Source: Candidatus Omnitrophota bacterium (GTDB lineage Bacteria; Omnitrophota; Gorgyraeia; JAFGIU01). From it: DNA of 37,591 nt. The translations under genes and the position numbers were made by a program. The notes beneath the pieces are model-generated. The model saw only the letters and a list, made by a program, of their open reading frames with translations, did no database searches and was not told where the DNA came from. Positions within the stretch are counted from its first letter, which is position 1. Every line of letters begins with the position of its first letter. Shown piece after piece: positions 1 through 6,796 of the stretch. Location of the stretch: NCBI GenBank assembly GCA_016929445.1, contig JAFGIU010000100.1, positions 1 through 37,591 of the forward strand, written 5' to 3'.

Positions 1-479
1 TCTTGCACGATGTAAAGGGCCGTGGCATCGCCTTCCGCATCCGCATCCGTAGCCACAATGAGTTCCTTGAAATGCCCCTGGCGCAGGCGCTGGATCAAGG
101 ACCCGAACCGCAACTGCTCCGGCCCAATCCCGTCTAAAGGCGAAAGGCTTCCCATGAGCACGTGGTACTGGCCGCGGTAACTCCCGGTCTTCTCAAACGC
201 ACTCACGTCCTTGGGTTCCTCCACCACACAGATGAGTTCCTGATCGCGAGCCGGGTCCGAACAAATCCCGCACAGTTGCTCCTCGCTCAAATTGTTACAG
301 CGTTGGCAATACTTGACCCGCTCCTTGACCTTGATAATCGCCTGGGCAAAAGCCTGGGCTTCAGTCAGGGGCAACCCCAAAATATAGAGGGCCAGCCGTT
401 CCGCGCTGCGCGTGCCGATCCCCGGCAAGCGCTTAAATTGCTGAACGAGTTCTTCAATGGAACGCGTATAAAGGGCCAT
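1..479 (-). CDS. recR: RecR, recombination mediator (3' part cut by window edge)
   Basis: RecR works with RecO (and RecF) to load RecA on gapped DNA. Translating the minus strand from the ATG at 479 gives an N-terminal helix-hairpin-helix region (IEELVQQFKRLPGIGTRSAERL), then a four-Cys zinc finger (CQRC ... CGIC, about residues 57-72), then the Toprim start (ELICVVEEPKD) and its acidic DADAEGDATALY segment. The reading frame leaves the window at base 1, so the C-terminus is missing. Its ATG overlaps the dnaX stop as TAATG, implying translational coupling. The ybaB gene that usually sits between dnaX and recR is absent here. Confidence 0.95.
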   Translation of the reverse strand, partial: MALYTRSIEELVQQFKRLPGIGTRSAERLALYILGLPLTEAQAFAQAIIKVKERVKYCQRCNNLSEEQLCGICSDPARDQELICVVEEPKDVSAFEKTGSYRGQYHVLMGSLSPLDGIGPEQLRFGSLIQRLRQGHFKELIVATDADAEGDATALYIVQ

Positions 480-2065
480 TATTCCCCGAGGATTTGTCCT
501 TGAAACATCTTGACCGTGGATTCCAGGAGCTGCGAGCTCTTCCGGCTGCTGGGCAAATCAGAACGTAAATCGAATTTGAGTTTAACCGGGCCGCCAAAGA
601 CCGCGGCCGCCAGCTTCTCGAGCAGAGTCTTTTCTTCCCGGCCCTCCAGCGTTTCTTTGTGAAAGCGCTGGCGCTCGTCCAAGGCCACCGTAAGCACCCC
701 GTCTTCCAAAGCCACGGGATGCGCCTCAGCCAAATAGGAAGAAAAGGAGGCGCGCACTTTGCCCAGGCGATTGAGATACTCCGGCCAACTTTCCTGAATC
801 TCCTGAAGCCCCTGGGTTTTCGAGGCTGGCCGGGGCGCAGGAGGCGGCGCCGGCACAGACTTTGGGGCAGAATCCGGATTGGCGCGAGGGCGTGCCGGCA
901 CAGCCGCACCCGTGGTCTGCGGCGTAATACCGCCCCGCAGTTCGGCCAGCAGCTGCGGCACGCTCACAATTTGCTCGCGCCGGGCTATCTTGACCAGAGC
1001 CAGATCCAGCGGGATGCGCGGCAAAGTCGAGCGCCGCGCGCTTTCATGCGCATGGGTGAGCACATTGAGGATATAGAGGCACTCTTCCAAGGGGCAGCGC
1101 TCCGCCTGCTGCTTGAGCCGGGCAAGCTGGTCATCGGGCAGGCTCACCAAACCCTCGACATCGGCGCTGGCCGTGGCAATCATCAGATCCCGCCAGTGCT
1201 GCAGGAGGCCTCCCAAAATCAGCGCTGGCTCGCGTCCGATTTCCGTCAGGGCCGCGGCCTGCGTCAGGGCAGCCGCAGGATCCCCGCCAATCAAGACATC
1301 CCCCAGCTCAAAGATGGCCAAGCGATCCACCACACCCACCACTGAGGCCACGTCCCCAGCCCCGATCTCTCCTTGGGCAAAGCTGTACATCTGATCCAGC
1401 AAAGAGAGAGCGTCCCGCAAGCTCCCCTCCGACACGCGCGCAATCTCGTGCAAGGCCTCGGCGCGAATAGGGATCTCTTCTTTTCCGGCGATCTCCTGGA
1501 GGTGAGCCACAATCTGCGCGTGCGTCAGACGGCTGAAATCAAAACGCTGGCAACGCGAGACCACTGTGGCCAAGACTTTTTGCGGGGCGGTGGTGGCAAA
1601 CACAAAGCGCACATGGGGCGGGGGTTCTTCCAGCGTCTTGAGCAAGGCATTAAAGGCCGAGTCCGAAAGCATGTGGACTTCGTCAATAATATAGACTTTA
1701 AAGCGCCCGCCCGCAGAGTGCAGCTTCACGGTCTCGCGCAGCTGCCGCACATCCTCCACCCCGGTATTGGAGGCGCCGTCGATCTCCAACACATCCAGGC
1801 TGGTCCCTGCTGCTGTCTCCATACAGCTGGTACACTGGCCGCAGGGCTCTCCCTCCTTCAGGTCCTCGCAATTGAGCGCCTTGGCCAGGATCCTGGCGAT
1901 CGTGGTCTTGCCCACGCCGCGCGGGCCGCAAAAGAGGTAAGCACTGGCCGCGCGTCCGGATAGAACGGCTCGCTTGAGGGTAACGGTCACATGCTCTTGG
2001 CCAACAACTTTGGCGAATGTCGGGGGGCGGTATTTGCGGGCTAACGGAATATACGCAGTGGACAT
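479..2065 (-). CDS. dnaX: DNA polymerase III subunit gamma/tau
   Basis: Clamp-loader ATPase of the replicative polymerase. The 528-residue protein shows, in order, the N-terminal YRPPTFAKVVGQEHV box, Walker A GPRGVGKTT (about residues 48-56), the zinc-binding Cys set CEDLKEGEPCGQCTSC, Walker B YIIDEVHML, and the sensor-1/SRC segment VVSRCQRFDF. A Pro/Ala-rich linker (about 390-420) precedes a short C-terminal domain. It is shorter than E. coli tau (643 residues), mainly in the C-terminal part. I see no obvious A-rich slippery site that would make a separate gamma. The start is the ATG at 2065; a GGGAG lies about 20 bases upstream, so the ribosome site is not strong. It is followed directly by recR. 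Confidence 0.96.
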   Translation of the reverse strand: MSTAYIPLARKYRPPTFAKVVGQEHVTVTLKRAVLSGRAASAYLFCGPRGVGKTTIARILAKALNCEDLKEGEPCGQCTSCMETAAGTSLDVLEIDGASNTGVEDVRQLRETVKLHSAGGRFKVYIIDEVHMLSDSAFNALLKTLEEPPPHVRFVFATTAPQKVLATVVSRCQRFDFSRLTHAQIVAHLQEIAGKEEIPIRAEALHEIARVSEGSLRDALSLLDQMYSFAQGEIGAGDVASVVGVVDRLAIFELGDVLIGGDPAAALTQAAALTEIGREPALILGGLLQHWRDLMIATASADVEGLVSLPDDQLARLKQQAERCPLEECLYILNVLTHAHESARRSTLPRIPLDLALVKIARREQIVSVPQLLAELRGGITPQTTGAAVPARPRANPDSAPKSVPAPPPAPRPASKTQGLQEIQESWPEYLNRLGKVRASFSSYLAEAHPVALEDGVLTVALDERQRFHKETLEGREEKTLLEKLAAAVFGGPVKLKFDLRSDLPSSRKSSQLLESTVKMFQGQILGE

Positions 2066-2288
2066 ATGGCGTGCTGTAGTTAAGACTCCCTTGCAAATGA
2101 ATGATGCCGCAGACTGTACCAGGTGAAAGAAATCTATCCGCTATACTTGCTGTGAGTCTGAGAAAAGAAGCAATTCGCTTAACTGATCCCCTAGCGGAGC
2201 GGCCTCCGGCTGTGGCCACACGGATCCAACAGTGACTCGCTCAAGTCTCCTGTATTGCTAAGGCGGGAGTAAGCCACGTTCACATAAA

Positions 2289-2380
2289 TGGCGGAGAGAC
2301 TGGGATTCGAACCCAGGAGGCACTTTTGGCACCTACACGCTTTCCAAGCGTGCTCCTTCGGCCAGCTCGGACATCTCTCC
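2289..2380 (-). tRNA. tRNA-Ser (anticodon GGA), CCA encoded
   Basis: Reading the minus strand, a 7-bp acceptor stem GGAGAGA/TCTCTCC closes a class II tRNA with a long variable arm, T-arm GGGTTCGAATCCC, and anticodon loop TTGGAAA giving GGA. The discriminator is G and the CCA tail is encoded (2289-2291). It lies between tadA and dnaX on the same strand, so it is probably processed out of that transcript. Confidence 0.95.
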
Positions 2381-2440
2381 GTAAAACCGGTTGTCATTCC
2401 TGATTGAAGCGTCCGTCATTGCATGACAGAAGCGCCTGCA

Positions 2441-2911
2441 TTAGTTATTGCGCCCCAAGTCCTCAACACGTTTCTGCCGGAAGAACTCCGTCATCAAGGC
2501 GCCGCATTCTTCGGCACAAATGGCCGGCACCAGCTCGACTCGATGATTGAGTTCCGGATGCTGCAACAGGTTGAGCACGGATCCGCAGGCCCCGGCCTTG
2601 AGATCCGCTGCCCCGTAAACGAGCCGGTGGATCCTAGCCCAAACCATGGCGCCCGCGCACATGGCACAGGGCTCAAGGGTGACATAGAAATCCACGTCAA
2701 GGAGCCTTTCAGCCTGCAGATAATTTGCCGCTTGCGTGATGGCGATCATTTCGGCGTGAGCTGTCGGATCCTTCAACGTGCGCATCTGGTTATGCGCCTT
2801 GGCAATGATTTTGTTTTTGTAAACCGCAACCGCGCCCACAGGCACTTCGTCCGCCTCGAAGGCCATTTCCGCCTGCCGGATCGCCTGCCTCATATACGCT
2901 TCTTGATCCAC
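2441..2911 (-). CDS. tadA: tRNA-specific adenosine deaminase TadA
   Basis: Zinc-dependent deaminase that converts A34 of tRNA-Arg(ACG) to inosine. The 156-residue product carries the deaminase signature: catalytic HAEM (Glu as proton shuttle, about residues 52-55) and the zinc Cys pair PCAMCAGAM (about 81-89), followed by the typical YGAADLKAGACGS segment and a C-terminal helix ending in FFRQKRVE. The start is a GTG at 2911; an in-frame ATG at 2893 is the alternative, since neither has a clear Shine-Dalgarno. Its substrate gene, tRNA-Arg(ACG), is the next gene upstream and probably shares its transcript. Confidence 0.95.
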   Translation of the reverse strand: MDQEAYMRQAIRQAEMAFEADEVPVGAVAVYKNKIIAKAHNQMRTLKDPTAHAEMIAITQAANYLQAERLLDVDFYVTLEPCAMCAGAMVWARIHRLVYGAADLKAGACGSVLNLLQHPELNHRVELVPAICAEECGALMTEFFRQKRVEDLGRNN

Positions 2912-3027
2912 TCGCTACCAACCCATCACATCCCTCCCATTCCAGATGTCGCGAGGATCTGGCTCTGCCAGTCCGAGGGACACAACCCGGAAGGGGGCAG
3001 GCAACACAGTGTATCGTTGCCGTTGGA

Positions 3028-3048
3028 GGGGAAACCGGCGGTTTCCCC
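3028..3048. repeat. Perfect inverted repeat between tadA and tRNA-Arg
   Basis: GGGGAAACC-GGC-GGTTTCCCC is a 9-bp perfect stem with a 3-base loop. On the minus strand a run of seven T lies before the hairpin, directly after the tRNA-Arg 3' end. That order is wrong for an intrinsic terminator on that strand, and on the plus strand the hairpin is followed by A. It could be a 3' trailer structure for tRNA processing or attenuate entry into tadA. Confidence 0.6.
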
Positions 3049-3059
3049 AAAAAAATAAA

Positions 3060-3133
3060 CGTGCCTGGAGGGATTCGAACCCCCGACACCTGGTTCCGTA
3101 GACCAGTGCTCTATCCAACTGAGCTACAGGCAC
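3060..3133 (-). tRNA. tRNA-Arg (anticodon ACG), no encoded CCA
   Basis: Minus-strand cloverleaf with acceptor GTGCCTG/CAGGCAC, D-arm TAGCTCAGTTGGATAGAGCA, anticodon stem CTGGT/ACCAG around loop CTACGGA (anticodon ACG) and T-arm GGGGGTTCGAATCCCTC. The base after the acceptor is G followed by TTT, so CCA must be added enzymatically, unlike most tRNAs in this window. The A34 anticodon is the substrate class of TadA, whose gene follows. The first 12 bases of the gene plus 5 upstream bases are duplicated at 3198-3214. Confidence 0.95.
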
Positions 3134-3214
3134 TTAATCTGAGCCTCGCAAACTGCCCGCCACAACCCATGGCGGGTCCGCCACGCTTGGTGGCGGAAGC
3201 TACAGGCACTTAAT
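3122..3214. repeat. 17-bp direct repeat flanking twin 21-nt hairpins
   Basis: A 17-base sequence containing the 5' end of tRNA-Arg occurs at 3122-3138 and again exactly at 3198-3214. Between the copies (3139-3197) lie two contiguous 21-base palindromes built on the same 7+7+7 plan: 3156-3176 (CCCGCCA ... TGGCGGG) and 3177-3197 (TCCGCCA ... TGGCGGA). The arrangement looks like insertion of a small palindromic element with duplication of the tRNA 5' end, or a tandem duplication that trapped it. Confidence 0.75.
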
Positions 3215-3273
3215 GTCCTTATCCCACCCTTGCGATACGGGAGCGCCCGGAAGGGGCTCAATCGAGAGTCCAC

Positions 3274-3302
3274 AGTCTAGCAAAGAAGCCTACGCGGGTC
3301 AA
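3274..3302 (-). promoter_or_regulatory. Sigma70-like promoter for tRNA-Arg-tadA-tRNA-Ser-dnaX-recR
   Basis: On the minus strand TTGACC (plus 3297-3302) is followed by a 17-base spacer and TAGACT (plus 3274-3279). This predicts a start near 3267 and a leader of about 130 bases, containing the twin hairpins, before tRNA-Arg. Sequence-only prediction. Confidence 0.65.
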
Positions 3303-3339
3303 ACAGCGCAACTTACTGTCCTAAATTCAGTTAGCACAC

Positions 3340-3807
3340 TCACGAAGGATGACTCCCCCAGTGGAACCAGCGCCAACAAAGGTCGTTGAGGGTGCCCACC
3401 AGTCGATTTGCTCTTGTTCCGAAGAGCCAATGTTTGATTTGATAAGCTCCAACGTAGAGCACCGCTCCCAGCCCTTGCACCCATCCTGAAGACCGTGAAT
3501 CCAATCGTGGCAAGGGTATTTCACGCCCACGTTCATCCGCAACGTAGAACACCTTGCCCACCACAGACTTCGGAGTACAGACCCCTCCGGCCCGGCTGTT
3601 ATCCCCCCTTTGCAGAAAGAATCTCCTTCCAAAGAGGGTAACCACACCGACAACCCGATGACAAGTCGGGTTGTCACGGCCAAACACGACAATATCGGAG
3701 ATTTTAATCTCTGACGGATCCACCTTTATTATCTTAAGTTGATATCCTGTCTTGAGATATGGCATCATGCTCGATCCGGAAATCACTCCTGTGGAGATCT
3801 CACCCAT
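3340..3807 (-). CDS. Small S26-family (signal-peptidase-like) serine peptidase
   Basis: The 155-residue product opens with the catalytic motif SGSSMMP (Ser13 as likely nucleophile). It continues through DIVVFGRDNPTCHRVVG, where His50 occupies the general-base position of the SipW/ER-type (S26B) signal peptidases rather than a Lys, and then QRGDN and the VVGKVFYV strand. No N-terminal membrane anchor is visible; a weakly hydrophobic stretch lies near the C-terminus. It is the last gene of the peptide-modification operon and its start overlaps the end of the acetyltransferase gene by 25 bases. By context it may remove a leader from the modified peptide, but this is inference. An ordinary signal-peptidase role is possible. 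Confidence 0.75.
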   Translation of the reverse strand: MGEISTGVISGSSMMPYLKTGYQLKIIKVDPSEIKISDIVVFGRDNPTCHRVVGVVTLFGRRFFLQRGDNSRAGGVCTPKSVVGKVFYVADERGREIPLPRLDSRSSGWVQGLGAVLYVGAYQIKHWLFGTRANRLVGTLNDLCWRWFHWGSHPS

Positions 3808-4283
3808 CGCCTGATTCGCCTTTCCAGTCTTTGCAGAATGCCTAGTTCAGTAAATCCTGCTCGCAGAATCGCCGCCTTGGATGAGGCATTGTCCCGGTGG
3901 CAGGATACCAGTATTTCCTTTGCTCCTTCGCGCTTCATCGTTTTGAGAATAAATGCCATCAGCCCGGCATTGATGTACCGTCCCCGGAACTCCGGCACCG
4001 TAAAATTCCCATAGAGCATCCGCCCAACTTTGTGGTCCGGATTCAGCAGGCTCATACTCACTACTTGCGCCTGATAACAAGCCACAAAGAGCCTGGACGT
4101 GGAAACGAAACGTCTTTGAACATACTCCGCTATTTGCTCCGGAACCTTGAACATATCCAACTCCGACTGGAGCTTGATTTCCTGCATCACAATCTCAGGA
4201 TCCAACGGAATTGTTGGGGGGGGCTTCGCAAAGGTAAAGGAAAACATCCTCGCGTCAGTGTTGATGGCAAGCACCTGCGGCAT
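3783..4283 (-). CDS. GNAT-family N-acetyltransferase
   Basis: The C-terminal half has the GNAT fold signature: a beta strand GRMLYGNFTVPEFRGRYINAGL (acetyl-CoA loop resembling R-G-x-x-x-x-A), helix AFILKTMKREGAKEILVSC, and NASSKAAILRAGFTELG as motif B. The start chosen is the ATG at 4283, preceded on the minus strand by AAGGA at 8-base spacing; it overlaps the radical SAM gene by 29 bases. An ATG at 4247 is an alternative just past that gene's stop, and the open frame extends further to 4400 without a ribosome site. Predicted length is 166 residues. It probably acetylates an amine, perhaps of the modified peptide; the substrate is unknown. Confidence 0.75.
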   Translation of the reverse strand: MPQVLAINTDARMFSFTFAKPPPTIPLDPEIVMQEIKLQSELDMFKVPEQIAEYVQRRFVSTSRLFVACYQAQVVSMSLLNPDHKVGRMLYGNFTVPEFRGRYINAGLMAFILKTMKREGAKEILVSCHRDNASSKAAILRAGFTELGILQRLERRIRRWVRSPQE

Positions 4284-5322
4284 CAATAAGATCCTTGGTA
4301 GCCTTGGCTTGCCGGCACGCCTCGGGCAGCTTGGCGGTGGCCTTGCCGCATTCCGACTGAGCAACTCCAGGACAGGTGCTGCAATAGGGACTGAGTTCAC
4401 AGTTCATACAATCCGTACGATCACGCAAACGGGTTTCACGTAACTGGCGCATTTCAGGATGATTGAGCCAAACTTCCCGGAATGAGGAATCCTTCAGGGA
4501 GTTCTTTCCGCTCAGGCGCATCAGATTACATGGATTCAGCTCCCCATAGGGCGAAATATCACAAGAGGCAAAGCCGGCGCTGCACAATGGATTATCCGGG
4601 CTGCCCGGCAGCCGGGGCCCTAACGTCTTACCCAGGAACCTGTATTCTTCTCCCAACCCTTGCAGGTAGACCTCAAGTTCCTTATCGGTCAGACGGTGTT
4701 CCAAGGGCTCTGCGCCTCCATCATCCTTAGGACAGAGCAACAACCCCCCGCCGATACCTCTCCACTTAACTCCTAAGTCATCCAATACGAATTTCTTGAG
4801 CTTCCAAATTTCAGCAAAGTTCTCTTTCAAGACCGGAGCTTTTGCAAAAACCCGAACCCTCCGCTCCTTCAACAACTGAATTGCAGAAAGCGTCCTGGCA
4901 AAAGCCCCATGGCATTGGGTCAGCAAATCATGAGTCTTTTCAAAACCATAGAGACTGATCTCCACGCTCAAAGGCCGAAGCTTCTGAATCCGGTCTGCAA
5001 CTCGACCCTCAATTAGCGTCCCATTGGTAAAAAGGATCAATGCAAAACCTATAGATTTTGCATACTCCGCGATCTCAAAAAAATCCTTGCGAAGAAGTAT
5101 CTCCCCGCCTGTAAACACCAAATAGATACAGCCCGCTTCTTTGAGTTGATCGAGGATGTCGCAGGCAGTCCGGGTGTTGATCTCTTGGGTTTCCTGTTCG
5201 ACTACATAACAGTGAGAGCAGGTCAGATTGCAACGAAAGGTGAGTTCAAAAGTAGTATAGAGAGGAACCAGATAGTTCGTGGCTTTATCGTAGAGCCTTT
5301 CAAGCAGAGTCGCTTCTGGCAT
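4255..5322 (-). CDS. Radical SAM/SPASM peptide-modifying enzyme
   Basis: The protein of about 355 residues has the radical SAM cluster motif CNLTCSHC (CX3CX2C, Cys31/35/38), the GGE motif TGGEILL, FTNGT, and a C-terminal SPASM domain with many Cys. These include CSAGFASC, then NPCN after a Gly-Glu-Leu turn, then CMNCELSPYCSTC and a last Cys before the end. This is the PqqE/AlbA/anaerobic sulfatase-maturase layout, which binds one SAM cluster and one or two auxiliary Fe-S clusters and modifies peptide side chains. I chose the ATG at 5322; a TTG at 5334 is in frame, and neither has an ideal ribosome site. It lies 21 bases after the small Cys peptide and downstream of PqqD, so that peptide is the likely substrate. 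The bond made (thioether, C-C or other) cannot be told. Confidence 0.9.
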   Translation of the reverse strand: MPEATLLERLYDKATNYLVPLYTTFELTFRCNLTCSHCYVVEQETQEINTRTACDILDQLKEAGCIYLVFTGGEILLRKDFFEIAEYAKSIGFALILFTNGTLIEGRVADRIQKLRPLSVEISLYGFEKTHDLLTQCHGAFARTLSAIQLLKERRVRVFAKAPVLKENFAEIWKLKKFVLDDLGVKWRGIGGGLLLCPKDDGGAEPLEHRLTDKELEVYLQGLGEEYRFLGKTLGPRLPGSPDNPLCSAGFASCDISPYGELNPCNLMRLSGKNSLKDSSFREVWLNHPEMRQLRETRLRDRTDCMNCELSPYCSTCPGVAQSECGKATAKLPEACRQAKATKDLIDAAGACHQH

Positions 5323-5343
5323 ATTCTTATACAATCCCGCAGC

Positions 5344-5490
5344 TTAGGAGGCGACCGGCCCGCCTCCACAAGAAGGTGGCGGCATCATTTCACAGGTAGC
5401 GGCACAGGCAGTCCATTTAGAAGCTTCAGAGCTGACAACCAACTGCTCCACCTTAGGTTTACCCCAATCCTTCTTTTTCTTCTTCTCCAT
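5344..5490 (-). CDS. Putative RiPP precursor peptide with Cys-containing core
   Basis: A 48-residue open frame starts at the ATG at 5490, preceded by GGAGAGGG a few bases upstream. The N-terminal part is a charged leader, five Lys then DWGKPKVEQL, matching the W/YxxPxxxxL-type leader motif recognised by PqqD/RRE domains. The C-terminal part from about residue 20 is a small, Ala/Pro/Gly-rich core with Cys29, Cys33 and Cys41, a Pro triplet and a Gly triplet near the end. It overlaps the 3' end of the PqqD gene by 32 bases and is followed by the radical SAM gene. The frame is open further upstream (to 5544), but those starts lack a ribosome site. I know no named family for it; the assignment rests on leader motif and context. 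Confidence 0.7.
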   Translation of the reverse strand: MEKKKKKDWGKPKVEQLVVSSEASKWTACAATCEMMPPPSCGGGPVAS

Positions 5491-5806
5491 CTGCACCCTC
5501 TCCATGTTTCTCATCTTCAGAGAAGTTGAGAACATTCTTAGCACACAAGTCCATCAAGAGGTCCTGAACATCTTGGCACAATTCGTCCCTGGACACTTCA
5601 TAGTCTTCAAGAAGAATCTCTATAATCTCCTCTACCGATCTCTTCCCGTCGATCAGTGCCCACACTGCTGAGGCGGATTCATTCAGAACTGTGACAAGTT
5701 CCGATTCCCCAAGATCAGGGTCTAAGCACACAAGGATGGTTTCGTCGGCCAGTTCACCGCAGGCCAAGTCAGAATTTCTCGCAGGAATTCTATGCAAGGT
5801 ACTCAT
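5459..5806 (-). CDS. PqqD-family peptide chaperone (RRE protein)
   Basis: The 115-residue protein matches PqqD: an N-terminal strand region with ILVCLDPDLGE, then LNESASAVWALIDGKRSVEEIIEIL, then the C-terminal winged-helix half with DVQDLLMDLCAKNVL. PqqD-type proteins bind the leader of a precursor peptide and present it to a radical SAM enzyme. The start is the ATG at 5806, fixed by GGGAGG six bases upstream; it overlaps the kinase-like gene by 17 bases. The acidic tail (SEDEKHGEGADGEEEKEGLG) extends beyond the PqqD fold and is encoded over the start of the precursor peptide, so the tail may partly be a by-product of that overlap. Confidence 0.88.
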   Translation of the reverse strand: MSTLHRIPARNSDLACGELADETILVCLDPDLGESELVTVLNESASAVWALIDGKRSVEEIIEILLEDYEVSRDELCQDVQDLLMDLCAKNVLNFSEDEKHGEGADGEEEKEGLG

Positions 5807-6629
5807 TGAGAGCCTCCCAAATCGACCCATCTCCTTTGGAGTGCAAGGCGGCAGTTCCAACCCCATCCAGTATCTGCGTGCAAAGATCTACCCGGGCCTT
5901 CCTAAATATTGAGTTAAGAGACAAGCCGAAACTATTCTCCATAAGCAGCGCTGCAGCCCGGGATTTTGAGATCTCCTCTACGAAACTACGACTATCCTTG
6001 ACGAGAAAAAACATGAAGTCAAGAGGGCTTTCTAAGGCGCTCTGTTCCCGAAATTCTCCCCACCAGGGAGTTCCGTGCATCCAGAACCCGCTCCCAGATC
6101 TGCGAATAACAATTCGATCATCATTGATCACGGCAAATCCCCTCTCTTCGGCAATGGCGGCCAAGGTAGTCTTGCCTTCGCCCGAAGGACCTGCAAACAG
6201 AACGCCCCCTTTGGAGCCAACAACACCTGATGCATGGACCAGCAGTCCGCCGTGTCTTGGGAGAGAAGTCGAGATAAGGAATTCGGGAAGGATGCGATAC
6301 AGCAATGACAAATTCTCATACTCAATATAGAGATCTGCGGCATCCAGGGACTCGGACAACACAGCAACAGCCGTGTCCCGCCTAAACCTTAGAAAGTATT
6401 GGCTATCCAACTGATGGAGTTCCAAATTCACGCCATCCAGTATCCTGGAAGCCCCATCCGGGACATCCTTCTTCTCCAGGTGAACAGACACCCTCAAAGC
6501 AGGATTGATCGAGTCCTCACAGAGGAAATCCCGGTAGTGATGCTGCAGATCCCCGTGGGCAAAGGAAGGAATTTCGAGCAGGAGAGAGACTCCTCCGACT
6601 TCGATACACAAAGGCCGATAGTCATTCAT
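5790..6629 (-). CDS. HPr-kinase-like (HprK-related) P-loop kinase
   Basis: The 279-residue protein has the HprK-like core: LLVHAS (His132), then Walker A AGPSGEGKTT (about 146-155) and the acidic INDDRIVI segment (about 168-175), followed by a TPWWGE region. The N-terminal 120 residues form a separate less conserved domain. Relatives are found in lasso peptide loci, where one phosphorylates the C-terminal serine of the product, and in uncharacterised PqqD-linked modules of exopolysaccharide regions. A role in phosphorylating the peptide, or another Ser/sugar hydroxyl, is inference. I chose the ATG at 6629; 6641 is an alternative. Open frame continues upstream through the tRNA gene, but that part is not coding. 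The gene begins about 25 bases after tRNA-Ser(CGA). Confidence 0.82.
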   Translation of the reverse strand: MNDYRPLCIEVGGVSLLLEIPSFAHGDLQHHYRDFLCEDSINPALRVSVHLEKKDVPDGASRILDGVNLELHQLDSQYFLRFRRDTAVAVLSESLDAADLYIEYENLSLLYRILPEFLISTSLPRHGGLLVHASGVVGSKGGVLFAGPSGEGKTTLAAIAEERGFAVINDDRIVIRRSGSGFWMHGTPWWGEFREQSALESPLDFMFFLVKDSRSFVEEISKSRAAALLMENSFGLSLNSIFRKARVDLCTQILDGVGTAALHSKGDGSIWEALNEYLA

Positions 6630-6654
6630 CTGCCAAACCATCCAATAAACATCT

Positions 6655-6744
6655 TGGCGGAGAGACTGGGATTCGAACCCAGGGTCCCCTTGCGGGAACA
6701 ACGGTTTTCGAGACCGCCCCATTCGTCCACTCTGGCATCTCTCC
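6655..6744 (-). tRNA. tRNA-Ser (anticodon CGA), CCA encoded
   Basis: Class II cloverleaf on the minus strand: acceptor GGAGAGA/TCTCTCC, anticodon loop CTCGAAA (CGA), long variable arm TTCCCGCAAGGGGA, T-arm GGGTTCGAATCCC, discriminator G and encoded CCA (6655-6657). The promoter at 6768-6796 starts just upstream, and the kinase-like gene begins about 25 bases after the 3' end, so this tRNA appears to lead the peptide-modification transcript. Confidence 0.95.
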
Positions 6745-6767
6745 CAAAAAGGGTGACTGAGTTTATA

Positions 6768-6796
6768 AGCATATCAATACTAATGTGTTGCGTCAA
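6768..6796 (-). promoter_or_regulatory. Sigma70-like promoter for tRNA-Ser(CGA) and peptide operon
   Basis: On the minus strand TTGACG (plus 6791-6796), a 17-base spacer, and TATGCT (plus 6768-6773). The predicted start is about 15 bases before the mature tRNA 5' end at 6744. The element overlaps the 3' end of the O-antigen ligase-like gene. No other comparably good promoter lies between here and 3340, so the genes down to the S26 peptidase may depend on it. Confidence 0.7.

Noticed and set aside
2066-2288. Spacer between tRNA-Ser and dnaX as a place for SRP RNA (often located here)
   Set aside because: I find no CAGGTCCGGAAGGAAGCAG-type core on either strand and no convincing stem.
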